Assembly: GCF_001277345.1 (NCBI RefSeq)
Contig: NZ_LIUT01000001.1
Location: forward strand, 1,955,210-2,019,209
Source of the DNA: Paenibacillus solani
GTDB taxonomy: Bacteria; Bacillota; Bacilli; Paenibacillales; Paenibacillaceae
Direction: 5' to 3'
DNA length: 64,000 nt
The notes beneath the pieces were generated by a model, which did not search any database, was not told the DNA's origin, and worked only from the letters and a program-made list of their open reading frames with translations. The number at the start of each line of letters is the position of its first letter. The stretch's first letter is position 1. Both the position numbers and the translations under genes were made by a program. Below are positions 53,533 to 61,640 of the stretch, one piece after another.

Positions 53533-54276
53533 TTAAGTTTTATCCTTCATATGGAACGGGCAACCGCCCTGTATCGGCTCATTATCATCTGAAATAATGT
53601 ATTGTTTCCAATAATAATCCTTTTTCTCTCCCAGCTTCGAACTATCCGCGGGAATATCGACTTCGGGCTCATCCCATTCCAATAAGCGGGTGCGGATAAT
53701 GTTCCTTGCTTTTATTCCTTCGGGAACGTCGCTTTCGAAGCCGTTAAACAGCCTAGTCGGTTGAAAAAGTAAAATCAAGGAGTTGCCGTAGTTGCGGCTA
53801 TGTCTTTTTTTGTATGCTGGAGAAGCTGAGAATACAAATACCGGCTCCCCGTCAAAACAAAATTCCCAAGATCGATTTTGCGAATCATAGGGGACTTCTT
53901 CCGGCCACGGGGCAGGATCGTGGCTATGCAGATATTGAAGAACTTCCCATGTCTTGTTTTTATAAAATTCTAACGACTGTTCTTCCTTCTCCGGCTCAAA
54001 AAAAACCGTTAAATTTTGACGTTTATCCGGGTTAGCACGCGATAATTCTAAAAAAGAAGCTAAAGTATGCGGTAATTTTCTGTAATCATCTTCCTCGATA
54101 TAGGTATATCGGACTTCGCCCCTTTTTTCAGCGAGCGTCCCAAAATAACACGGAAATTTGGGAGCCGAAACAATGCTGCTAAACGTCTTATACTCCCCTT
54201 CTAACCATTTAGGTATCTTGGTTAAATCACTCATTTCTTGTTGAGTAAACATCCGAATGTTCTCTTTCGTTTGCAT
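53533..54276 (-). CDS. YqcI/YcgG-family protein, putative heme-dependent N-hydroxylase
   Basis: 247 residues with the family's FPC motif (SAPKFPCYFGTLA near 37-49) and the C-terminal GGCPFH. Members include heme enzymes that N-hydroxylate guanidino groups of arginine-type substrates (the DcsA/GntA group, as I recall), so N-hydroxylation of an amino-acid intermediate is a reasonable proposal. It lies 48 bp from the PhyH gene, both being candidate oxygenases of the pathway. The family assignment is fairly sure, the reaction is inference. Confidence 0.65.
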   Translation of the reverse strand: MQTKENIRMFTQQEMSDLTKIPKWLEGEYKTFSSIVSAPKFPCYFGTLAEKRGEVRYTYIEEDDYRKLPHTLASFLELSRANPDKRQNLTVFFEPEKEEQSLEFYKNKTWEVLQYLHSHDPAPWPEEVPYDSQNRSWEFCFDGEPVFVFSASPAYKKRHSRNYGNSLILLFQPTRLFNGFESDVPEGIKARNIIRTRLLEWDEPEVDIPADSSKLGEKKDYYWKQYIISDDNEPIQGGCPFHMKDKT

Positions 54277-54324
54277 GTGACACTTCCTTATAAAAATATT
54301 AGTCCAGCAAGAGATACATGGGGA

Positions 54325-55224
54325 TCACCGATTCAATGCTCGCCGGATGCTTTGCTCCAGTATAGAGTAGCCCAAATCCCCTTCCCGATTGAGCTCCATC
54401 TTCTCTTGGAGGGGAACGGGAAAGTTGCACATGATACGAGCTTTGCCCGAATGATTCTGAGATCCTGTGCGATAGATGAAGGGGTGAATTAAAAACACAT
54501 CTCCTGCCTCGCCGGTGCATTCAATGACTTTAAGCTGGGCCCCCGACTCATCCAAATGCGCTCGTTCCATAAACTTGATGATTCGATCCTCGCCTGTAGC
54601 TCCCACACAGTTTCCGGTTAGTTCAGCCAGCCAAGGATTGCTCTCATCTATGAGAGAGAGGGCATCTTCTTTGTACGCAATCATGCCGTCTGAATGGTTT
54701 TCGAGAAACTGGACAACCAGCTTATGCGTACCTTCTGCGAGCAGGGCCGCTCCGCCTCTAGGCTCGATATCCGAAAACAGCACAAACATTAACAATCCGT
54801 GGTCGGGATGTTTAACATGAGGACGGAAGTGAAGCCCGTCCCAATGCCATGCTTGAATTGGCACATTCCAATCTTCGTCAGCTCCTACCCCCACGTTGAT
54901 AGGCCACCATCCAAAGGGAATGCCTTCTTTCTCATAACGCTCATCCAAACGATCGTGACCGATCAAATTTCTGATCGCATCCATCAATTCCGGGGTGCTG
55001 CACGGGCCGAATACACCGTGTCTATAATTTTCGGACAGCTGGTATGAGGGCAAGCTCCAAGATTGTCGATCTTTCGTAATGCCAAACTTTTTTTCGGCTA
55101 TATTCCACAGCTCTTGTTGGGCTTCCAATGTCAATTCCCTTGGAATGGCTCCTTTAATTTTGACCCAGCCCTTTTCCATGAAGTGTTCGACTTGTTCCTC
55201 GCTTAAGCTCACTTCAAACCGCAC
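54325..55224 (-). CDS. Phytanoyl-CoA dioxygenase (PhyH) family enzyme
   Basis: 299 residues, non-heme iron 2-oxoglutarate dioxygenase. The facial triad appears as H-x-D in AWHWDGLHFRPH near 124-135 and a distal His in DVFLIHPFIYRTGSQNHSGK near 246-265, with the oxoglutarate Arg near the end (KARIMCNF). It would hydroxylate a product or intermediate. EctD, the ectoine hydroxylase, belongs to the same superfamily, but I do not see its diagnostic segment, so I do not call it ectD. It starts 8 bp after the preceding gene. Confidence 0.75.
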   Translation of the reverse strand: MRFEVSLSEEQVEHFMEKGWVKIKGAIPRELTLEAQQELWNIAEKKFGITKDRQSWSLPSYQLSENYRHGVFGPCSTPELMDAIRNLIGHDRLDERYEKEGIPFGWWPINVGVGADEDWNVPIQAWHWDGLHFRPHVKHPDHGLLMFVLFSDIEPRGGAALLAEGTHKLVVQFLENHSDGMIAYKEDALSLIDESNPWLAELTGNCVGATGEDRIIKFMERAHLDESGAQLKVIECTGEAGDVFLIHPFIYRTGSQNHSGKARIMCNFPVPLQEKMELNREGDLGYSILEQSIRRALNR

Positions 55225-55231
55225 TCCATTT

Positions 55232-56278
55232 CTAATGGTTTATAGTAGACAAATAGTTAATCAAATCGGTTAGTACATTCCGTTCTTTTTCCTTCAGCTC
55301 AACCATTCCTTTTATAATCTTGGATAGAATAGCGGAGTTGCCAGTCAGTTCGAGCTTTATTCCGTTATTTCTTAATGTCTCGAAAGATTTTTTTAGATTT
55401 TCAAACGCCTCTATGAAAGCAGCCAGGTCAGCGTGAGGATATAGCTCGGCTATAAATTTCAGGCGCTCGACCATAATCTGTTTATGCTCCATAAGCAGGT
55501 GCAACGGGATGATTACCCTTTCTTGCAGCTTGGCAACAGGATCTTGAAGCAACTGGTTTAAATGGTCGATCATGCGATCATAAGCGGCCAAACCATAGCT
55601 GTACTTGCAGTCCGCGTGATAATCCATCACGTTACAAATCGCCTGCTTCCCGCTCTGGTAATTCAGCAATTGCTCAATCACATAGTCAAGATCAAAGCTC
55701 AGCTTAAAATTGGAATCCTCACGCAACTTAAGAAAATACATTCTATTTTCGTTTCTTTCACAACTGTACGTATTATCGTAAAACGCCATTTCCAGTTCAT
55801 TTACAGGTATGCTTCTTACAGTTAATGATCTATTCGTATCGTAGATGAGAAAAGATACTTCATCCGTCGCCTCGTCGTACCCATGGAGCAGGAGGTTATG
55901 ATTAAAATCCATGCCTTTGGCATGCCATGCTGTTCCCGGTATATATTTCTCATTTACATATAAAAAAATATAGTTCTGATTAAAGATTGCATGTTTGACA
56001 AGCCCCTTAAAACTCAGGTTGCATTGTCTAATAAAATCTCTCGTAAATACGCTATATTCAAACCACGGTGTCAAACTGCTCCAATTGCAGCCCGAATAGT
56101 CCGGCAAATAGAAAGCAATGGGATCATTGCGGTTTCCTATTTCCGATACCAGGTTGATGTAATTCATAAAAACCCATGTTCGCGTTTCTTTTTTGCACGC
56201 CAGAATAGCCAGCTGATAAGCGTTATGAGAATAAGCTTTTGATAACGGCGCGCCTAGCGGAAGCAAAACCGATTGCAA
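55232..56278 (-). CDS. Papain-like/BtrH-like cluster protein
   Basis: 348 residues. The N-terminal half (LLPLGAPLSKAYSHNAYQLA, YIFLYVNEKYIPGT, HNLLLHGYDEATDEVSFLIY) resembles the BtrH N-terminal or C39-like fold seen beside carrier proteins. In butirosin synthesis BtrH moves an acyl group from a carrier to an amine. The C-terminal half is helical with a coiled-coil look. It follows the free carrier protein by 18 bp, supporting a role in unloading it. The catalytic cysteine is not obvious. Assignment is tentative. Confidence 0.45.
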   Translation of the reverse strand: MQSVLLPLGAPLSKAYSHNAYQLAILACKKETRTWVFMNYINLVSEIGNRNDPIAFYLPDYSGCNWSSLTPWFEYSVFTRDFIRQCNLSFKGLVKHAIFNQNYIFLYVNEKYIPGTAWHAKGMDFNHNLLLHGYDEATDEVSFLIYDTNRSLTVRSIPVNELEMAFYDNTYSCERNENRMYFLKLREDSNFKLSFDLDYVIEQLLNYQSGKQAICNVMDYHADCKYSYGLAAYDRMIDHLNQLLQDPVAKLQERVIIPLHLLMEHKQIMVERLKFIAELYPHADLAAFIEAFENLKKSFETLRNNGIKLELTGNSAILSKIIKGMVELKEKERNVLTDLINYLSTINH

Positions 56279-56296
56279 TTGAACCCCTCCAAAAAT

Positions 56297-56557
56297 TTAA
56301 ATCTTAGCTACCAATCTGCTCATTAATTCCGTAATCGTATTAATATTTTCGTAGTTTTCAATAAGCAAATCTTCATCTTCAATCTCAATATTGAACTCGT
56401 TTTCCAGCTCCACTATAATTCGCATGCACACAATAGAATCCATGCCTCGTTCTTTTAAGGAGTCCGTTTGCTTGATTTCTGTGCTTGATTGAAGATGCTG
56501 ATTGACAATGCGCGTTACTGAATCGGTAATAGCTTGAGCGTTAATTTGTGTATTCAT
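56297..56557 (-). CDS. Free-standing acyl/peptidyl carrier protein
   Basis: 86 residues, helical, with the phosphopantetheine site in LKERGMDSIVCMRIIVELEN (Ser about residue 41, D-S-I) and the acidic helix FNIEIEDEDLLIENYENINT. It would hold the amino acid activated by the adenylation enzyme as a thioester. A GGTGGAGAACTTTT-type ribosome site precedes its ATG. It lies 46 bp behind the adenylation gene. Confidence 0.88.
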   Translation of the reverse strand: MNTQINAQAITDSVTRIVNQHLQSSTEIKQTDSLKERGMDSIVCMRIIVELENEFNIEIEDEDLLIENYENINTITELMSRLVAKI

Positions 56558-56603
56558 AAAAGTTCTCCACCTATTCTAAAAATATTAGGGTCTGCTTAAA
56601 TAA

Positions 56604-58136
56604 TCATTGTTCAGCCAGCAGCTTCAATTGTTCCTTGTCGGTTTTCCCATTTAGTGTCGTCGGAAATCTGCTGTATAGAGTTAACGAATTCGGGATCATA
56701 TAATCAGGAAGCTTTTCCTTTAGTTGAGCCTTGAGCTGTTCTTCATTTGGGCCATGATCCCCATTTGAAAGCACAACATGACCGGATAAAAAAGCCCTCC
56801 CGCCAGACTCATGGTACAAAACAACTGCCGCAGAGACAGCTTCATTAGCCAGCAGAGCGTTTTCGACCTCTCCCAGCTCTAATCTCATTCCGCGAAGCTT
56901 CACTTGCCCGTCTGTCCGGCCAACGTATACGATATTGCCATCTTCCAGTTGACGAACCAGATCTCCCGATCGGTATAATCTAGCATACAATGGCGCATTG
57001 TCATGGTTATGGGGATTAGAAACGAATTTCAAATTGGTTACATCCGGCTTATTCAGGTATCCGCTAGACAGACAAATGCCAGATATGCATAGTTCTCCAA
57101 TCTCGCCTTCCTTCACATAGTCGAGCTGTTCATTCAAAACATAAAATTTTGTGTTCGCAATTGGTTTTCCAATTGGAACGAGCCGATCAGGATACATGCC
57201 GTCAAATTTCCAGTAAGCGACACCGACTGACGTTTCCGTGGGACCGTAGCCGTTGTAAAGCTCTACATTTAGTTTTCCCAATGTCTTTTCCCCAAGAGAA
57301 AATGACCATTTCTCCCCGCCGCACACAAGTATTCTTAAAGACTCGCAATCCCCGGGTTTAATATAATCCAAAAAGAGGTCAAGCAAAGGCGGAATAAAAT
57401 GAACCATGGTCACTTGGTTTTCTTTGATCTCTGAAATCAGCTTGCGAATATTTTTATTGCTGTCCGGTTTAGCGACAGCCAATACAGCCCCGCTTGTCAA
57501 AGGATAAAATATTTCGCATATCGATACGTCAAAGCCAATCGGAGCCTTGTGAAGCAAAACTTCATGGGGTTGTAATTGATAAGTTTCTTTCATCCATAAG
57601 AGCCGGTTGCAAATGCCTGAATGCTGGATAGCCACGCCTTTTGGATAGCCAGTCGTGCCCGAAGTATACAAAACATAGGCAGTATCGTCGGCATTGTAGG
57701 ATTGTTGCTCTATTTTATGGTCAGACAATGGATGGTATTGCCCTATGTCGTTTATATTCAACACGGTAAGCCCTGTTATGTTTTCAAACATGGGCATTAA
57801 GTTCTCTTGCGTAATCACGATCTGGATTCCAGCATCTTCGATTATGTATCTGACTCGCTCTTCCGGATATTCTACAGAAAATGGAACATAAACCGCCCTG
57901 TTTTTTAGTATGCCGAGTATAGACGAGATCAACTGAAAGGATCTCTCTATGAATACCCCGACACATTGCTGAGGCTTTACACCGATCTCCAGCAGCTTTC
58001 CCGCTACTTTATTTGCTTCATCATTTAACTCTTGATAAGACATGGACTGTTTATCAAACTGTACAGCTTTCCGATCTGGATAATGCGACACTATTTCTTC
58101 GAATAACTGCGGTATGCATGCTGTTGATGCACTCAT
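56604..58136 (-). CDS. Stand-alone NRPS adenylation domain
   Basis: 510 residues with core motifs A3 LYTSGTTGYPKG near 155-166, A5 YNGYGPTETS near 295, A7 YRSGDLVR near 391, A8 GRTDGQVKLRGMRLELGEVE near 403-422 and A10 NGKTDK near 497-502. There is no condensation, carrier or thioesterase domain attached. By comparison with GrsA positions I read the specificity residues as D-V-C-F-V-G-G-V-G-K; Asp235 and Lys517 indicate an alpha-amino acid, but the code fits none I remember. It loads the carrier protein encoded next. Confidence 0.88.
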   Translation of the reverse strand: MSASTACIPQLFEEIVSHYPDRKAVQFDKQSMSYQELNDEANKVAGKLLEIGVKPQQCVGVFIERSFQLISSILGILKNRAVYVPFSVEYPEERVRYIIEDAGIQIVITQENLMPMFENITGLTVLNINDIGQYHPLSDHKIEQQSYNADDTAYVLYTSGTTGYPKGVAIQHSGICNRLLWMKETYQLQPHEVLLHKAPIGFDVSICEIFYPLTSGAVLAVAKPDSNKNIRKLISEIKENQVTMVHFIPPLLDLFLDYIKPGDCESLRILVCGGEKWSFSLGEKTLGKLNVELYNGYGPTETSVGVAYWKFDGMYPDRLVPIGKPIANTKFYVLNEQLDYVKEGEIGELCISGICLSSGYLNKPDVTNLKFVSNPHNHDNAPLYARLYRSGDLVRQLEDGNIVYVGRTDGQVKLRGMRLELGEVENALLANEAVSAAVVLYHESGGRAFLSGHVVLSNGDHGPNEEQLKAQLKEKLPDYMIPNSLTLYSRFPTTLNGKTDKEQLKLLAEQ

Positions 58137-58187
58137 AAATAGGAATCCTCCACTATAAAATGATAGTTCCTCTGTTTCTCACGAAGT

Positions 58188-59765
58188 TCAGAATACGGAT
58201 ATCTCCCATAGCGAATAGCCATATACCGAGGCTCTGCGTATTCCTAACACTTTTATATATCTGGCAGAAGCCTCTGCGAGGTTAATTTCAATAATTCCCG
58301 CTTTACCGTTTTGATTATGGTAAATGTCATTCCACTTTTCTCCATCGTTGGAGGTTTGCAATTTATATTCTGCAGCGCAAGCATTTTCCCAATTTAATAA
58401 AACACGAGAAAATTTTTTCACTCGCCCAAGATCAACATAAATCCATTCTGAATCGTTGTGCAAACTGCTCCAGCGGGTAGCCCCTTGCTGGTCTACCGTG
58501 TTCGCAGCCACGAACAGATCATTTTCCTCCGACGATGCATATACAGGCTTATACCGTGAAAGATTGCCCTCTTCTAACAATGGCGTCGTCTTAACTTGCA
58601 CGCTAGCTCTTTCAGTGCTGCTCTGATTCCATTTATTTACACTTTCGATACTTATGGAATAAACGCTGTCCGGAGAGAGATTTCCGATGATAATGTTATC
58701 GGCGGCACAAGTTCCATAAAAAGTATGATCCACATAAATGTTATATTTTAACATCTCAATTTCGCCGCGGCTATTATCCCAAGTGAGCCATGCACTCGTA
58801 TCCGTTAGATGTTTTACATTTATTTGTGCCGGTGCTGCCGGCTTTATGGACTTATAGTCCGTTTCAATCCCGGTAGCCAATTCACGCTTGAATTCTTCTA
58901 AAAACTCATGCTCCATTTTTTGAAGTTCTTCAATATTCGTTAAGATCTTTTCAATATTGTAATTCTCGGAAACGGAAAGCCTGACCAATTTTTGCTTGAT
59001 GATTTCGGCCAGATTAGAGATGCGCAGCAATCTTTCAAAATGTATGCGGGAGTACTCTTCTTTTTCGATATACTGAGAGAGCATTTTTCTAGATAATGCT
59101 ACAACCCCAAAAAACGATATTAATGTTTTCGCCGCCGGGCAGCTGTCACTCATTACCTTTCGTAAACGTTCATAATAATGGAAGTTGCCGTCGCTATTCA
59201 GCATCCATTGTTTAAAGTCATTTTTGGTATTTTGTTGAAACCTATCATATTCGTTTTTGTCGATTGTAATATAACTAAATTCTTTAATGGTTGAATGATT
59301 GCAAGCTTCCTGAATGATGTGTAGTTCGTACTCTTTATCAAAAGGGTAATCCCACACTCTATAGATGTTCTCACCGGCATCGTGAGAAATTAGAGTTATC
59401 GAATGTGTACCTTCCAGCTCACTGCCAGTTAGAACCATATGGGGAACAAAACGATTCCGAATGTAGATAAAAATATGTTTGTTTTGGCTTAGTAAACAAT
59501 CAATCTCATTCTTTGCTTCTTCAAAAGTGACGAATGGTTCAACAACTTCATGAACCCCCGCCTGCGGGGATATCGGATTCGTATTCCATGGATAGGTCCA
59601 TCCGCTTCCCCCTTGCTCAATAATATGCTCGTAGATTTCCTTGATATCTTCAAAGGAATTCCAGAAAAAAGGGGTAACGTCTACAGTGTGAGACAGGTTT
59701 TGGAAATATTGTCCTTTTCTGCAGCTAATAAAACTATAAAACAATGAGCTATCAATGATACTCAA
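58188..59765 (-). CDS. BtrH/C39-like protein fused to fibronectin III and F5/8C (discoidin) domains
   Basis: About 525 residues. Residues 1-290 resemble the 55.2-56.3 kb protein in layout (HIFIYIRNRFVPHMVLTGSE, then a helical part). Residues about 300-392 are a fibronectin type III domain (AQINVKHLTDTSAWLTWDNS, LSPDSVYSISIESVNKWNQS), and about 397-525 an F5/8 type C jelly roll (ATRWSSLHNDSEWIYVDLGR, AEYKLQTSNDGEKWNDIYHN). No signal peptide is present. The start is the TTG at 59765, because GGAGGAAAATCAC overlaps the ATG at 59780 and is ideally placed for it. First gene of the cluster. Confidence 0.6.
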   Translation of the reverse strand: MSIIDSSLFYSFISCRKGQYFQNLSHTVDVTPFFWNSFEDIKEIYEHIIEQGGSGWTYPWNTNPISPQAGVHEVVEPFVTFEEAKNEIDCLLSQNKHIFIYIRNRFVPHMVLTGSELEGTHSITLISHDAGENIYRVWDYPFDKEYELHIIQEACNHSTIKEFSYITIDKNEYDRFQQNTKNDFKQWMLNSDGNFHYYERLRKVMSDSCPAAKTLISFFGVVALSRKMLSQYIEKEEYSRIHFERLLRISNLAEIIKQKLVRLSVSENYNIEKILTNIEELQKMEHEFLEEFKRELATGIETDYKSIKPAAPAQINVKHLTDTSAWLTWDNSRGEIEMLKYNIYVDHTFYGTCAADNIIIGNLSPDSVYSISIESVNKWNQSSTERASVQVKTTPLLEEGNLSRYKPVYASSEENDLFVAANTVDQQGATRWSSLHNDSEWIYVDLGRVKKFSRVLLNWENACAAEYKLQTSNDGEKWNDIYHNQNGKAGIIEINLAEASARYIKVLGIRRASVYGYSLWEISVF

Positions 59766-59780
59766 GTGATTTTCCTCCAT

Positions 59781-60344
59781 ACGTCTCTAATCTTCGATCT
59801 CTCAGAATATCCAAATCTATACTTATATAGACTCATATCAACAAATATACTATTTTATCCAATGTATTAATATGACAGAATTCTACTATTTTTGTCACTT
59901 TTGAGGTTTTTTTACTTGGATAAGCTTGCGTATAGGTTCATCGTATAAGTCGAGTCGTGCGTTCTTTGCTTGAATTTGGTTCTTGTCTAAGGCTCGGATC
60001 CCCGTACCAGTGGGCCGACTTGTCTGTCCAGCCTTTAAGTTGTTTTTGTCGCCCAGTGCTCAGCAGCCGTTTCGATTACAATCTGGGATTCATTCATGTT
60101 GACCTAACTCGCCATGTGTTGAACGAGTCAACATCTTGCATTCATACATGTATATGTTTGTGTCATTAGAAGAATAAAAGGGGATTTTTGTTTCACTGAT
60201 GAGCGTCAAAGACATCCTCTTCAGACTACATAGAACCCACCCTTGCTATTTCTGTATTCTATTTATGGCGTGTTTGGAGGTGAATCCCACTGCTTTCTTT
60301 CGTGTATGGAAACAGCCATAACGTATGTACAGCCTTTAAAGTGG
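59781..60344. other. Region upstream of the biosynthetic operon
   Basis: About 560 bp without a convincing gene. On the minus strand the first 160 bp are AT-rich and hold TTGTTG, 17 bp, TATAGA near 59815-59845, a possible weak promoter for the cluster. Around 59970-60140 the sequence looks like decayed insertion-element or element-unit DNA (GGTTCTTGTCTAAGGCTCGG), but I could not assign it. Confidence 0.35.
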
Positions 60345-60671
60345 CTACTGTATTAGAATTGCGGCAGCCTTAAATAAGCCGCCTGTCGTCATTTCTCCTT
60401 TAAATATGAGCCAACTTACTGCTTCCATAATTCTTGTCTGCAAAATTGTATCAGACATTAGATTTCTGAGTTGACTTACTTTGATTTTCTTTTTGGATAT
60501 AAATTGATTCAGACAATATAAATCGGTATCAATGGGATAAAGTCTGTTTGAAACAAGAGAAATTAATAATTTATTGTTTGAAATAAAGAGGGGATTATTG
60601 CGAATTTCGTGGTTGGTAATTACTCGATGAAATATTTTTCGATCTATACACAATTCTTTTTCACCGTACAA
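60345..60671 (-). CDS. Hypothetical protein behind the xerS-like gene
   Basis: 108 codons from a TTG that overlaps the recombinase stop by about 11 bp. The product is helical (NPLFISNNKLLISLVSNRLY, KVSQLRNLMSDTILQTRIME) without signal or membrane segments. I do not recognise it. The overlap could mean translational coupling, or the frame could be accidental. Confidence 0.3.
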   Translation of the reverse strand: MYGEKELCIDRKIFHRVITNHEIRNNPLFISNNKLLISLVSNRLYPIDTDLYCLNQFISKKKIKVSQLRNLMSDTILQTRIMEAVSWLIFKGEMTTGGLFKAAAILIQ

Positions 60672-61495
60672 TGTTATCTAATGCATTACGAATTTCTTCA
60701 TCAGTTAAGTGTGTGTATATCATTGTTGCTTGAATTGATGAATGTCCTAACTGATTCTTCAATCTGGGTACATCGTTATTTTCTAAATGATATTGTGTTG
60801 CAAAGGAATGTCTAAGTGGATGAACTTTTAATGTTGGCTTTCCAAAAGCTGCTGAGTACTTTTCAGTTATCTAATTTTTCTGGTTTATAACGCGTTTCCC
60901 TAATTTTCAGATAGCTTTCTAGATCCATTAAAGCCTGCTTACTAAAGTGTACATATTGTTCTTTGTCACCCTTGCGTATAACACGGACTAATGCCTTTTT
61001 TATATCCAGATCATCCATATTAATGCCTGCAACCTCAGATAATCTTAGACCTGAACCCAATATAAGTGAAACTATTGCTGTATCACGTTCTCGATTAAAC
61101 TGATGAAAATTGTATATTCTCTTGTTATCTTTGAATTTCTCGCCAAAGTCATAAGCAATAAATCTCCGGAATAAATCAAAATCATCTTCTCTAAGAATTT
61201 TCCCTTCTATACGGTTTGCAATAGTTTCTTGGCTTTCCTTGATAGCATTTAAGTCCATTTTGGCCATTACATTTCTTTGAATATAAGGCTTCAGATCGCT
61301 TGTTTCAGCCTTATTCTGAAGATAACCAAATAAAGATTTTAGCGAGGATAATTTGCGATTTATCGTAAGTTTCTTATTCCCAAGTTGATAATCCACTTCG
61401 CGAATTGTTAATAGTTCAAGTGTCTCTAATTTTATTTCTTTCCGGTTAGAATTCGTGTTTCCAAAATAAAAACCGACCGAGCATCTATTCATCAT
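60661..61495 (-). pseudogene. XerS-like tyrosine recombinase, internally deleted
   Basis: The first frame (60863-61495) matches the middle of XerS-type recombinases: INRKLSSLKSLFGYLQNKAE, YIQRNVMAKMDLNAIKESQE, FNRERDTAIVSLILGSGLRL with the first catalytic Arg, and IRETRYKPEKLDN. After a stop the C terminus continues in another frame with HPLRHSF, QLGHSS and the Tyr in MIYTHLTDEE, ending at 60661. About 25 codons and the frame are lost at the join, and the N-terminal core-binding part is short. All active-site motifs survive in pieces, so the damage is recent. Confidence 0.75.
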
Positions 61496-61522
61496 TCTCT
61501 CTATTAGTTAGTCCATATTATG
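61479..61522 (+). repeat. 44-bp direct repeat, right copy
   Basis: Same sequence and orientation as 826-869, with one mismatch, 60.65 kb apart. It covers the presumed start codons of the recombinase frame and its leader. Confidence 0.8.
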
Positions 61523-61640
61523 TATCACTTCGGCGGATATTGGTCAATAAGATATTTCGGCCCCTTCGATGAAAGGATATTTCTCCCAAACGTCGAAAGT
61601 ATAATCGATTTACTGACCAAAGGAGGCATGCTAAACAACC

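Noticed and set aside
54325..55224. Calling the PhyH enzyme ectoine hydroxylase (EctD)
   Set aside because: Same superfamily and attractive context, but the EctD-specific signature around the iron ligands is not present, so only PhyH family is claimed.
59950..60140. Possible insertion-element end upstream of the biosynthetic operon
   Set aside because: Contains one weak element-like unit (GGTTCTTGTCTAAGGCTCGG) but no repeat partner or transposase codons that I could confirm.
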